Shown here: positions 8,471-20,129 of the stretch, one piece after another | How the letters are laid out: each line of letters starts with the position of its first letter | How positions within the stretch are numbered: position 1 is the stretch's first letter | NCBI RefSeq assembly: GCF_963678635.1 | Contig: NC_087065.1 | Coordinates: 25,193,254 to 25,257,253, forward strand | Direction of reading: 5' to 3' | DNA length: 64,000 nucleotides | Source: Symsagittifera roscoffensis | Lineage: Eukaryota; Xenacoelomorpha; Acoela; Convolutidae | Program-made: the position numbers and the translations under genes | Notes under the pieces: model-generated | Databases searched by the model: none | What the model was told of the DNA's origin: nothing | Seen by the model: only the letters and a program-made list of their open reading frames with translations

Positions 8471-9057
8471 CTATTAAGGAAAGATTACGAAGGCTTCAGT
8501 TATCTAGCCAACAGAAAAAAATGATGGTCTGCGTGCAGTAAATCGATGTATGAAACATTTACACAACAACTATTTAACAATTACGTAATCGGCTGCGATT
8601 TATTAATTCTAACTCAGCGTAAAATGAATGCATAAAGGAACCATATTTAAAAATTTCCACAGATTGACTGCTATATTTCAATTCCTTAGCTGTGTAACTT
8701 AATTTACAGCAGGAATGCAAATAATCTCTTCTAAGTTTAACATGTTACTTTGGAAACGTTGTTACTTTGAAAAATTTTTGGCTTACTGAACACCTTTTCT
8801 CAATTTTCATTTAACTGATCAGGTGATTTCAATTTCGGTCCGTTGATCTCTTGTTCGTTTTTGGGTTTCTGACACATCAGTTTACTGACCTACCACCAAA
8901 ATCATTTGTGTGCAGTTTTAATGTTGTTAATAGTAAAGAAAAAGTTCACATTTATTTAGCATTTTCAAGCGAAATTGTCCAAAGTTATACTTTATAAAGA
9001 CACTTATAAGACTGCAATTGTTTTAATGTAAATAGTATACAAAACCTTCAGCTTTAG
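8471..9057. other. Intergenic AT-rich DNA, nothing recognised
   Basis: I see no gene, RNA or clear repeat here. All reading frames are broken frequently. Confidence 0.5.
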
Positions 9058-9442
9058 GAAATTGAGACGACAAGCAAATTAGACGATCAAAAAGTAACGG
9101 AACTTAGAAAATGACTTCCGTGCAAATTGCCAAATGGCTTGAAATTTGTTTACATACTTAAAATAGTTCTTGTTTGACTAAATATTGTTTGTCCAACCAC
9201 AACGAGGTTATTAATGTCACAGTTGTATAACTTGTGCATTTCAAAAATGTCTTATACTTTTTTCATTTGAAGTTTTATAATTAACTTACAATAATAATTT
9301 TGATCAGTTCTGTGATCGTAGTATACTCTTTTTGTTTTTAAGCAACTTCTTATTCTAAACATAAAATGTTGACCCAACTGCAGTTATTATTGTTTAAATT
9401 AAATTATTTTACAATCGCCCAATTTGCTTGTCGTCTAATTTC
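9058..9442. repeat. Segment bounded by a ~22-bp imperfect inverted repeat
   Basis: AGACGACAAGCAAATT at 9065-9080 is exactly inverted at 9421-9436. Allowing one indel, the match extends outward to 9058 and about 9442. The ~340 bp between the arms are AT-rich and non-coding. It may be a small foldback element; no target-site duplication was identified. Confidence 0.5.
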
Positions 9443-9459
9443 TGAGGCCCCAAAATTTT

Positions 9460-10110
9460 TGACTCGGTCTGGACAGTCGCGCCGCTTCCACCACGGTCGC
9501 GAAGAATTGATTCTTGGTCGCTCCGTCTCCATCTCGGTCTGGAAAGTCGCGCCATCTCCACTTCGGTCGCGAAAGTCTTGAAATTGCAGTTTTTGGTCGC
9601 GCTGGCCAGGCCGGTCGCACCGTTGCTGAGTCGCGCCGTAGCCTTCTTGATCACAAAAGTAGCGCCGTCTCCACCTCGGTCACGGAAGCCCTGAAAAACT
9701 TTTTGTTAGTCGCGCGCCTCCATGATGATCTGGAAAATCGCGCCGTCTCCATCTCGGTCTGGAAATGGCAGAGCTTGGTCGCGCTGGTCGCGCCGTTTCA
9801 GGAGCCGCAGGGTCGCGCTGTATCCAACTTAGTCGCGAAAGTCACGCCTGAATTTTTCGGTCGCGAAAGTCTGGAAATGACAAATCTGGAAATGACAAAG
9901 AACCTGGACATGCGAAATACGAGTTTCGATGTTTTGATCGCGCCACCTCCCCTTCGGGCGCGAAAGTCGCAACTGATCATCATGGTCCCAAAAGTCTGGA
10001 AATACCAGGTTTTGGTCGCGAAAGTCTGGACATGCCTAATTTTGGTCTGGAAACTCTGGACATGCCAAAATTTTGTCGCGAAAGTCTGGACATGAGTATG
10101 GGACCTCGTC
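9460..10110. repeat. CpG-rich degenerate repeat island with 30-bp tandem units at its right end
   Basis: An abrupt composition change: GTCGCG, TCTCCATCTCGG and GTCTGGAAA words recur every few tens of bases in otherwise AT-rich DNA. At the right end, 30-bp units starting AAAGTCTGGA occur at 9991-10020, 10021-10050 and 10051-10080, with a partial fourth from 10081. Because 30 is a multiple of 3, both strands give ORFs with 10-residue peptide repeats (193 codons on +, 108 codons on -). These follow from the repeat and resemble no known protein. Confidence 0.75.
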
Positions 10111-10156
10111 CCGGTTACCTTCATATATAATTAAATTTTAGCTGAAATTGTCCAAA

Positions 10157-10390
10157 ATGGCACTTTGTTTTCAGAACGTTGTCAAACTATGCAAGGGTTA
10201 CAGCAAATATGGCATTGGCTATGAGCCAGAGGCGATAAGAAGTGTGAACTGTGCTGACTACCCCTCTTATGCATCCACTTCGTCCGAGAGGTGGTACTGG
10301 GTGAAAGAAGTGACCGAAGGGAGAACTACAGACTGTCAAATGGAGCATGATGAGATGGGATACACACGTGAGAACAATCGCTATTTCTAA
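10157..10390 (+). CDS. Short ORF of 77 codons, doubtful
   Basis: From ATG at 10157 to a stop at 10388-10390. The composition is not repetitive (several Cys, Tyr, Trp and Glu). No family is recognised. An overlapping minus-strand ORF (10474-10187) of similar length exists. It could be an exon fragment or chance; there are no convincing splice signals or neighbours. Listed because it is the only non-repetitive coding-like sequence between the retroelement and the satellite. Confidence 0.15.
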   Translation: MALCFQNVVKLCKGYSKYGIGYEPEAIRSVNCADYPSYASTSSERWYWVKEVTEGRTTDCQMEHDEMGYTRENNRYF

Positions 10391-10461
10391 GGGAATTGTA
10401 CTAAACTTTAGAACTTGAGGGTGCATGGGGGAGGGGACGCGAAAGATCTCTTTAAATATTT

Positions 10462-10480
10462 CCCCCTTTTGCAAAGGGGG
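10462..10480. repeat. Short hairpin CCCCCTTT / AAAGGGGG
   Basis: An 8-bp perfect stem (10462-10469 with 10473-10480) around a 3-nt loop in AT-rich non-coding DNA. Function unknown. Confidence 0.7.
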
Positions 10481-10609
10481 GATTCGTTACTAGGTATAAA
10501 TTTCTGATATGCTTTACTGTTGATTTAGTTCATTATCCCGGGATGACCAAAATGCTAATCATACACTCTCCATACAAATCCGTAAATACAGAAAATTGCA
10601 TGAAAGGTC

Positions 10610-10673
10610 TATGATTAGTATTTTTTCATATGTGGAAATTGTATGACTAGCGCTTTTGTATATATGGAAATTG
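10610..10673 (+). repeat. Diverged 32-bp tandem duplication
   Basis: 10610-10641 and 10642-10673 both start TATGA.TAG and end ATGGAAATTG, with several mismatches between. It lies in non-coding DNA; the rest of 10391-11031 shows nothing else recognisable. Confidence 0.6.
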
Positions 10674-11031
10674 TTAAAGAGATCCGGGGAGAAAAACGCA
10701 TTGTTTTTTGCTAAAAACCTTCCATAAAATGACCTAAAACGTCACATTTCGCCGGTTTGTTTTTTGAAAATAAGGTCTTCATACTATTTGGGAGTGCTCG
10801 AAAAGTCAACTTGTCGGCCTAAAAACTCGGACCAAGGTTTCGAAATTTCACTGAAGCTCTGCCCCGTCGAAATTAGAAAAAACGCTTGTATCCTACCTTG
10901 CGCAAAGATCTATGGATTGATTCAATTTGCTAGCTTGTCAATAGAGGGTAGGACGACTCTATACAAAATTAGAGCGATTTATTGTCGCGAAACGGCGACT
11001 TGCAACTGTAGCTATAGACCTTTTGTTAGCA

Positions 11032-12270
11032 GCTATCGCTTGCTCCCATTTGTCGCTTGCTCCCCGATGTCGCTTTCTCCCAATTGTCGCATGCTCCCAA
11101 TTTTCCCTTGCTCCCAATTGACGGTTGCTCCCAATTGTCGCTTGCTCCAAATTGTCGCTTGCTCCAAATTGTCGCTTGCTCTTAAATGTTGCTGGCTCTC
11201 AATTGTCGCTTGCTCCCAAATGTCGCTTGCTCTCAATTGTCGCTTGCTCTCAATTGTCGCTTGCTCTCAATTGTCGCTTGCTCCCAATTGTCGCTTGCTC
11301 TTAAATGTTGCTGGCTCTCAATTGTCGCTTGCTCCCAGTTGTCGGTTGCTCCCAATTCTCGCTTGCTCCCAATTGTCGCTTGCTCTCAATTGTCGCTTGC
11401 TCCCAGTTGTCGCTTACTCCCAATTGTCGCTTACTCCCAATTGTCGCTTGCTCCCATTTGTCGCTTGCTCCCATTTGTCGCTTGCTCCCATTTGTCGCTT
11501 GCTCCCCGATGTCGCTTTCTCCCAATTGTCGCCTGCTCCCAATTTTCCCTTGCTCCCAATTGACGGTTGCTCCCAATTGTCGCTTGCTCCAAATTGTCGC
11601 TTGCTCTTAAATGTTGCTGGCTCTCAATTGTCGCTTGCTCCCAAATGTCGCTTGCTCTCAATTGTCGCTTGCTCTCAATTGTCGCTTGCTCTCAATTGTC
11701 GCTTGCTCCCAATTGTCGCTTGCTCTTAAATGTTGCTGGCTCTCAATTGTCGCTTGCTCCCAGTTGTCGGTTGCTCCCAATTCTCGCTTGCTCCCAATTG
11801 TCGCTTGCTCTCAATTGTCGCTTGCTCCCAGTTGTCGCTTACTCCCAATTGTCGCTTACTCCCAATTGTCGCTTGCTCCCATTTGTCGCTTGCTCCCATT
11901 TGTCGCTTGCTCCCATTCGTCGCTTGCTCCCCGATGTCGCTTTCTCCCAATTGTCGCCTGCTCCCAATTTTCCCTTGCTCCCAATTGACGGTTGCTCCCA
12001 ATTGTCGCTTGCTCCAAATTGTCGCTTGCTCTTAAATGTTGCTGGCTCTCAATTGTCGCTTGCTCCCAAATGTCGCTTGCTCTCAATTGTCGCTTGCTCT
12101 CAATTGTCGCTTGCTCTCAATTGTCGCTTGCTCCCAATTGTCGCTTGCTCTTAAATGTTGCTGGCTCTCAATTGTCGCTTGCTACCAGTTGTCGGTTGCT
12201 CCCAATTCTCGCTTGCTCCCAATTGTCGCTTGCTCTCAATTGTCGCTTGCTCCCAGTTGTCGCTTACTCC
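11032..12270 (+). repeat. 425-bp higher-order repeat (25 units), left edge of the array
   Basis: The marker CTTAAATGTTGCTGG occurs at 11181, 11606 and 12031, exactly 425 bp (25 x 17) apart. A second marker of the same sequence follows each by 119 bp (11300, 11725, 12150). The first two copies differ by very few bases in the parts I compared. The sequence from 11032 to 11180 is a truncated further copy, so the array begins mid-repeat. Confidence 0.9.
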
Positions 12271-13424
12271 CAATTGTCGCTGGCTCCCAATTCTCGCTTG
12301 CTGCCAATTGTCGCTCGCTCCCAATTGTTGTTTGCTCCCAAATGTCGCTTGCTCTCAATTGTCGCTTGCTCCCAATTGTCGCTGGCTCCCAATTGTCGCT
12401 GGCTCCCAATTGTCGCTTGCTGCCAATTGTCGCTCGCTTCCAATTGTTGTTTGCTCCCAAATGTCGCTTGCTCTCAATTGTCGCTTGCTCCCAATTGTCG
12501 CTGGCTCCCAATTGTCGATTGCTCCCAGTTGTCGCTTGCTCCCAGTGGTCGCTTGCTCCCAGTGGTCGCTTGCTCCCATTTGTCGCTTGCTCCCATTTGT
12601 AGCTTGCTCCCAATTGTCGCTTGCTCCCAATTGTCGCTTTCTCCCAATTGTCGCCTGCTCCCAATTTTCGCTTGTTCCCAATTGACGGTTGCTCCCAATT
12701 GTCGCTTGCTCCAAATTGTCGCTTGCTCTTAAATGTTGCTGGCTCTCAATTGTCGCTTGCTCCCAAATGTCGCTTGCTCTCAATTGTCGCTTGCTCCCAA
12801 TTGTCGCTTGCTCTCAATTGTCGCTTGCTCCCAATTGTCGCTTGCTCTTAAATGTTGCTGGCTCTCAATTGTCGCTTGCTCCCAGTTGTCGGTTGCTCCC
12901 AATTCTCGCTTGCTCCCAATTGTCGCTTGCTCTCAATTGTCGCTTGCTCCCAGTTGTCGCTTACTCCCAATTGTCGCTGGCTCCCAATTGTCGCTTGCTG
13001 CCAATTGTCGCTCGCTCCCAATTGTTGTTTGCTCCCAAATGTCGCTTGCTCTCAATTGTCGCTTGCTCCCAATTGTCGCTGGCTCCCAATTGTCGCTGGC
13101 TCCCAATTGTCGCTTGCTGCCAATTGTCGCTCGCTTCCAATTGTTTTTTGCTCCCAAATGTCGCTTGCTCTCAATTGTCGCTTGCTCCCAATTGTCGCTG
13201 GCTCCCAATTGTCGATTGCTCCCAGTTGTCGCTTGGTCCCAGTGGTCGCTTGCTCCCAGTGGTCGCTTGCTCCCAGTGGTCGCTTGCTCCCAGTTGTCGC
13301 TTGCTCCCATTTGTCGCTTGCTCCCATTTGTAGCTTGCTCCCAATTGTCGCTTGCTCCCAATTGTCGCTTGCTCCCAATTGTCGCTTGCTCCCAGTTGTC
13401 GCTTGCTCCCAATTATCGCTCGCT
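12031..13424 (+). repeat. 697-bp higher-order repeat (41 units), two copies
   Basis: The same markers recur at 12031/12728 and 12150/12847, a 697-bp (41 x 17) spacing. The first ~240 bp of each copy match the 425-bp repeat; the rest is a different set of units with an internal 119-bp (7-unit) duplication. This shows one repeat type derived from, or fused to, the other. Confidence 0.85.
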
Positions 13425-15445
13425 CCCAATGTTCACTTGCTCCCAATTGTCATTTGCTCCCAGTTGTCACTTGCACCCAAATGTCGCTTGCTCCCAATTT
13501 TTGCTTGCTCCCAAGGGTCGCTTGCTCCCAATGGTCGCTTGCTTCCGATTGTTGCTTGCTCCCAGTTGTCGCCTGCTCCTAAATGAGGCACACTCCCAAT
13601 TGTCACTTGTTCCCAACTGTCGCTTCCTCCCAATTGTCGATTCCTCCCAAGTGTCGCTTGCTCCCAATTGTCGCTTGCTCCCAGTTGTCGCTTGCTCCCA
13701 GTAGTCGCTTGCTCCCAGTGGTCGCCTGCTCCCAATTCTCGCTTGCTCCCAAGTTTCGCTTGCTCTCAATGTTTACTTGCTCCCATTTTTCGCTCGCTCC
13801 CAATTGTTGCTTGCTCCCAATTGTTGCTTGCTCAAAATTGTCGCTTCCTCCCAATGTTCGCTTGCTCCCACTTGTCGCTTGATCCCAAATGTCGCTTACT
13901 CCCAGTTTTCCGCTTCCTCCAAATCGTCGCTTGCTCCCAATTGTTGCTTTATCCAAAATATCGCTTGCTCTCAATTATCGCTTGCTCCCAGTTGTTGCTT
14001 GCTCACAATTGTCACTTGCTCCCAATGTTCTCTTGCTCCCAATTGTCACTTGCTCCCAAATGTCACTTGCTCCCAAATGTCACTTGCTCCCAATTTCCGC
14101 TTGCAAATGTTCGCTTGCTCCCATTTCTCGCTTTTTCCCAATTGTCGCTTGCTCCCAACTGTTGCTTGCTCCCAATTCTCGTTTGATCCCATTTCTCGCT
14201 TCCTCTTAATTGTCGCTTGATCCCAGTTGTCGATTGCTCCCAGTTGTCGCTTGCTCCCAAACTTGCTTGCACCCAGTTGTCACTGGCTCCGAATTGTTGC
14301 TTGCTCCCAGTTGTTGCTTGCTCCCAATTGTCACTTGCTCCCAAATGTCACTTACTCTTAATTGCCGCTTGCTCCCAATGTTCGCTCGCTCATACTTGTC
14401 GCTTCTTTCCAAATGTCGCTTGCTCCCGATTGTCGCTTGCTCCCAATTGTTGCTTGCTCCAATGCTCGCTTGCTCCCATTTCTCGCTTCCTCCCAGTTGT
14501 CGCATGCTCCCAATTGTCGCTTGCTCCCAAAATTGCTTGCTCCCAGCTGTCGCTGGCTCCCAATTGTTGCTTGCTCCCAGTTGTTGCTTGATCCCAGTTA
14601 TCTCACTTGTTCCCAAATCTCACTTGCTCTTGCTCTTAAATGCCGCTGGCTCCCAATTTTCGCTTGCTCATAATTGTCGCTTCTTCTCAATCGTCGCTTG
14701 CTTTCAATTGTCACGTGCTCCCAATTGTCGCTTCCTGTAAATTGTCGCTTGCTCCCAATTGTCGCTTGTTCCCAATTGTCGCTTGCTCCCAATTTTTGCT
14801 TGCTCCCAATATTCGCTTGCTCCCATTTCTCGCTTCCTACCAATTGTCGCTTGCTCCCAATTGTCTCTTGCTACCAGTTATCGCTTGCTCCCAAAATTGC
14901 TTGCACCCAGTTGTCGCTTGCTCCCAATTGTCGGTTGCTTCCAGTTATTGCTTGCTCCTTATTGTCACTAGCTCCCAAATGTCACTTGCTCTTAATCGCC
15001 GCTTGCTCACAATGCTCGCTTGCTCACAATTGCGCTTGCTCCCAACTGCTGCTTGCTTCCGTTTGATGCTTGTACCCAATTTTTGGCTTCCTCCCAATTG
15101 TCGCTTGCTCCCAATTGTCCTTTGCTTTCAATTTTCGATTGCACCCAATTGTCGCTTGCTCCTAATTTTCGCTTGCTCCCAATTGTTGCTTGCTCAAAAT
15201 TGTCGCTTGCTCCCAATGTTCGCTTGCTCCCAATTGTCGCTTGCTCCCATATTTCGCTTGCTCCCAAATTTCGCTTGCTCCCAATTTTCCGCTTCCTCCC
15301 AATGGTCGCTTGCTCCCTCCCAATTGTCGCTTTATCCCAAATATCGCTTGCTCCCAATTATCGCTTGCTCCCAGTTGTTGCTTGCTCACAATTGTCACTT
15401 GCTCCCAATGTTCGCTTGCTTCCAACTGCCTTTTGCTCCCAAATG
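13425..15445 (+). repeat. Diverged 17-bp units without a clear higher-order period
   Basis: Units carry more changes (TTCACTTG, TTTTTGC, ACTTGTTCC and similar) and no long block repeats exactly within the interval. It looks like older satellite, from which the blocks to its right were later drawn. Confidence 0.6.
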
Positions 15446-18400
15446 TCACTTGCTCCCAATTGCCGCTTGCTCCCAATGTTCGCTTGCTCCCAATTCTGGC
15501 TTCTTCCCAATTGTCGCTTGCTCCCAATTGTTGCTTGCTCCCAATGCTCGCTTGCTCCCATTTCTCGCTTCCTCCCAATTGTCGCTAGCTCCCAATGGTC
15601 GATTGCTCCGAGTTGTCGCTTGCTCCCAACATTGTTTGCACCCAGTTGTCGCTGGCTCCCAAATGTCGCTTGCTCCCAGTTGTTGCTTGCTCCCAATTGT
15701 CACCTGCTCCCAAATGTCACTTGCTCTTAATTGCCGCTTGCTCCCAATGTTCGCTTGCTCATAATTGTCGCTTCTTCCCAATTGTCGCCTGCTCCCAATT
15801 GTCGCTTGCTCCCAATGCTCGCTTGCTCCCATTTCTCGCTTCCTCCCAATTGTCGCTTCCTCCCAATTGTCTCTTGCTACCAGTTATCGCTTGCTCCCAA
15901 AATTGCTTGCACCCAGTTGTCGCTTGCTCCCAATTGTCGGTTGCTTCCAGTTATTGCTTGCTCCTAATTGTCACTAGCTCCCAAATGTCACTTGCTCTTA
16001 ATCGCCGCTTGCTCACAATGCTCGCTTGCTCACAATGGTCGCTTGCTCCCATATTTCGCTTGCTCCCAAATTTCGCTTGCTCCCAATTTTCCGCTTCCTC
16101 CCAACTGCTGCTTGCTTCCGTTTGATGCTTGTACCCAATTTTTGGCTTCCTCCCAATTGTCGCTTGCTCCCAATTGTCCTTTGCTTTCAATTTTCGCTTG
16201 CACCCAATTGTCGCTTGCTCCTAACTGTCGCTTGCTCCCAATTGTTGCTTGCTCAAAATTGTCGCTTGCTCCCAATGTTCGCTTGCTCCCAATTGTCGCT
16301 TGCTCCCATATTTCGCTTGCTCCCAAATTTCGCTTGCTTCCAATTTTCCGCTTCCTCCCAATGGTCGCTTGCTCCCTCCCAATTGTCGCTTTATCCCAAT
16401 TATCGCCTGCTCCCAATTATCGCTTGCTCCCAGTTGTTGCTTGCTCACAATTGTCACTTGCTCCCAATTTTCGCTTGCTTCCAACTGTCTTTTGCTCCCA
16501 AATGTCACTTGCTCCCAATTGCCGCTTGCTCCCAAGGTTCGCTTGCTCCCAATTCTGGCTTGTTCCCAATTGTCACTTGCTCCCAATTGTTGCTTGCTCC
16601 CAATGCTCGCTTGCTCCCATTTCTCGCTTCCTCCCAATTGTCGCTAGCTCCCAATTGTCAACTCTCCGAGTTGTCGCTTGCTCCCAAATTTGCTTGCACC
16701 CAGTTGTCGCTGGCTCCCAAATGTCGCTTGCTCCCAGTTGTTGCTTGCTCCCAATTGTCACCTGCTCCCAAATGTCACTTGCCCTTAATTGCCGCTTGCT
16801 CCCAATGTTCGCTTGCTCATAATTGTCGCTTCTTCCCAATTGTCGCTTGCTCCCTCCCAATTGTCGCTTTATCCCAAATATCGCTTGCTCCCAATTATCG
16901 CTTGCTCCCAGTTGTTGCTTGCTCACAATTGTCACTTGCTCCCAATGTTCGCTTGCTTCCAACTGCCTTTTGCTCCCAAATGTCACTTGCTCCCAATTGC
17001 CGCTTGCTCCCAATGTTCGCTTGCTCCCAATTCTAGCTTCTTCCCAATTGTCGCTTGCTCCCAATTGTTGCTTGCTCCCAATGCTCGCTTGCTCCCATTT
17101 CTCGCTTCCTCCCAATTGTCGCTAGCTCCCAATTGTCGATTGCTCCGAGTTGTCGCTTGCTCCCAAAATTGCTTGCACCCAGTTGTCGCTGGCTCCCAAA
17201 TGTCGCTTACTCCCAGTTGTTGCTTGCTCCCAATTGTCACCTGCTCCCAAATGTCACTTGCTCTTAATTGCCGCTTGCTCCCATTGTTCGCTTGCTCATA
17301 ATTGTCGCTTCTTCCCAATTGTCGCCTGCTCCCAATTGTCGCTTGCTCCCAATGCTGGCTTGCTCCCATTTCTCGCTTCCTCCCAATTGTCGCTTGCTCC
17401 CAATTGTCTCTTGCTACCAGTTATCGCTTGCTCCCAAAATTGCTTGCACCCAGTTGTCGCTTGCTCCCAATTGTCGGTAGCTTCCAGTTATTGCTTGCTC
17501 CTAATTGTCACTAGCTCCCAAATGTCACTTGCTCTTAATCGCCGCTTGCTCACAATGCTCGCTTGCTCACAAATGTCGCTTGCTCCCATATTTCGCTTGC
17601 TCCCAAATTTCGCTTGCTCCCAATTTTCCGCTTCCTCCCAACTGCTGCTTGCTTCCGTTTGATGCTTGTACCCAATTTTTGGCTTCCTCCCAATTGTCGC
17701 TGGCTCCCAATTGTCCTTTGCTTTCAATTTTCGCTTGCACCCAATTGTCGCTTGCTCCTAACTGTCGCTTGCTCCCAATTGTTGCTTGCTCAAAATTGTC
17801 GCTTGCTCCCAATGTTCGCTTGCTCCCAATTGTCGCTTGCTCCCATATTTCGCTTGCTCCCAAATTTCGCTTGCTTCCAATTTTCCGCTTCCTCCCAATG
17901 GTCGCTTGCTCCCTCCCAATTGTCGCTTTATCCCAATTATCGCCTGCTCCCAATTATCGCTTGCTCCCAGTTGTTGCTTGCTCACAATTGTCACTTGCTC
18001 CCAATGTTCGCTTGCTTCCAACTGTCTTTTGCTCCCAAATGTCACTTGCTCCCAATTGCCGCTTGCTCCCAATTCTGGCTTGTTCCCAATTGTCACTTGC
18101 TCCCAATTGTTGCTTGCTCCCAATGCTCGCTTGCTCCCATTTCTCGCTTCCTCCCAATTGTCGCTAGCTCCCAATTGTCGATTGCTCCGAGTTGTCGCTT
18201 GCTCCCAAATTTGCTTGCAACCAGTTGTCGCTGGCTCCCAAATGTCGCTTGATCCCAGTTGTTGCTTGCTCCCAATTGTCACCTGCTCCCAAATGTCACT
18301 TGCTCTGAATTGCCGCTTGCTCCCAATGTTCGCTTGCTCATAATTCTCGCTTCTTCCCAATTGTCGCTTGCTCCCAATTGTCGCTTGCTCCCAATGCTCG

Positions 18401-18500
18401 CTTGCTCCCATTTCTCGCTTCCTCCCAATTGTCGCTTGCTCCCAATTGTCTCTTGCTACCAGTTATCGCTTGCTTCCAAAATTGCTTGCACCCAGTTGTC
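15446..18500 (+). repeat. ~1537-bp higher-order repeat, two copies
   Basis: Distinctive unit orders in 15446-16600 reappear at a constant +1537 offset (for example 15951 to 17488 and 16030 to 17567). 1537 is not a multiple of 17, because the block contains shortened and lengthened units. Confidence 0.75.
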
Positions 18501-20129
18501 GCTTGCTCCCACTTGCTCTTAATTGCCGCTTGCTCCCAATGTTCGCTTGCTCATAATTGTCGCTCTCACTTGCTCTTAATTGCCGCTTGCTCCCAATGTT
18601 CGCTTGGTCATAATTGTCGCTTCTTCCCAATTGTCGCTTGCTCCCAATTGTCGCTTGCTCCCAATGCTCGCTTGCTCCCATTTCTCGCTTCCTCCCAATT
18701 GTCGCTTGCTCCCAATTGTCTCTTGCTACCAGTTATCGCCTGCTCCCAAAATTGCTTGCACCCAGTTGTCGCTTGCTCCCAATTGTCGGTTGCTCCCAAT
18801 TGTCCTTTGCTCTCAATTTTCGCTTGCACCCAATTGTCGCTTGCTCCTAACTGTCGCTTGCTCCCAATTGTTGCTTGCTCAAAATTGTCGCTTGCTCCCA
18901 ATGTTCGCTTGCTCCCAATTGTCGCTTGCTCCCATATTTCGCTTGCTCCCAAATTTCGCTTGCTCCCAATTTTCCGCTTCCTCCCAATGGTCGCTTGCTC
19001 CCTCCCAATTGTCGCTTTATCCCAATTATCGCTTGCTCCCAATTATCGCTTGCTCCCAGTTGTTGCTTGCTCACAATTGTCACTTGCTCCCAATGTTCGC
19101 TTGCTTCCAACTGTCTTTTGCTCCCAAATGTTACTTGCTCCCAATTGCTGCTTGCTCCCAAGGTTCGCTTGCTCCCACTTCTGGCTTCTTCCCAATTGTC
19201 ACTTGCTCCCAATTGTTGCTTGCTCCCAATGCTCGCTTGCTCCCATTTCTCGCTTTCTCCCAATTGTCGCTAGCTCCCAATTGTCGATTGCTCCGAGTTG
19301 TCGCTTGCTCCCAAAATTTCTTGCACCCAGTTGTCGCTGGCTCCCAAAGGTCGCTTGCTCCCAGTTGTTGCTAGCTCCCAATTGTCACCTGCTCCCAAAT
19401 GTCACTTGCTCTTAATTGCCGCTTGCTCCCAATTTTCGCTTGCTCATAATTCTCGCTTCTTCCCAATTGTCGCTTGCTCCCAATTGTCGCTTGCTCCCAA
19501 TGCTCGCTTGCTCCCATTTCTCGCTTCCTCCCAACTGTCGCTTCCTCCCAACTGTCGCTTGCTCCCAATTGTCTCTTGCTACCAGTTATTGCTTGCTCCC
19601 AAAATTGCTTGCACCCAGTTGTCGCTTGCTCCCACTTGCTCTTAATTGCCGCTTGCTCCCAATGTTCGCTTGCTCATAATTGTCGCTCTCACTTGCTCTT
19701 AATTGCCGCTTGCTCCCAATGTTCGCTTGCTCATAATTGTCGCTTCTTCCCAATTGTCGCTTGCTCCCAATTGTCGCTTGCTCCCAATGCTCGCGTGCTC
19801 CTATTTCTCGCTTCCTCGCAATTGTCTCTTGCTACCAGTTATCGCTTGCTCCTAAAATTGCTTGCACCCAGTTGTCGGTTGCTCCCAATTGTCGGTTGCT
19901 TCCAGTTATTGCTTGCTCCTAATTGTCACTAGCTCCCAAATGGCACTTGCTCTTAATCGCCGCTTGCTCACAATGCTCGCTTGCTCACAATTGCGCTTGC
20001 TCTCAACTGCTGCTTGCTTCCGTTTGATGCTTGTACCCAATTTTTGGCTTCCTCCCAATTGTCGCTTGCTCCCAATTGTCCTTTGCTTTCAATTTTCGCT
20101 TGCACCCAATTATCGTTTGCTGCTAACTG

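Noticed and set aside
9514-10095. 193-codon plus-strand ORF and its antisense ORFs
   Set aside because: Explained by the CpG-rich repeat island and its 30-bp period; no domain is recognisable and there is no preference for one strand.
10764-11729. 321-codon ORF joining non-repeat flank to satellite
   Set aside because: It begins with TTG, not ATG, and continues only because the satellite is stop-free. The ~85-residue non-repeat part resembles nothing known.
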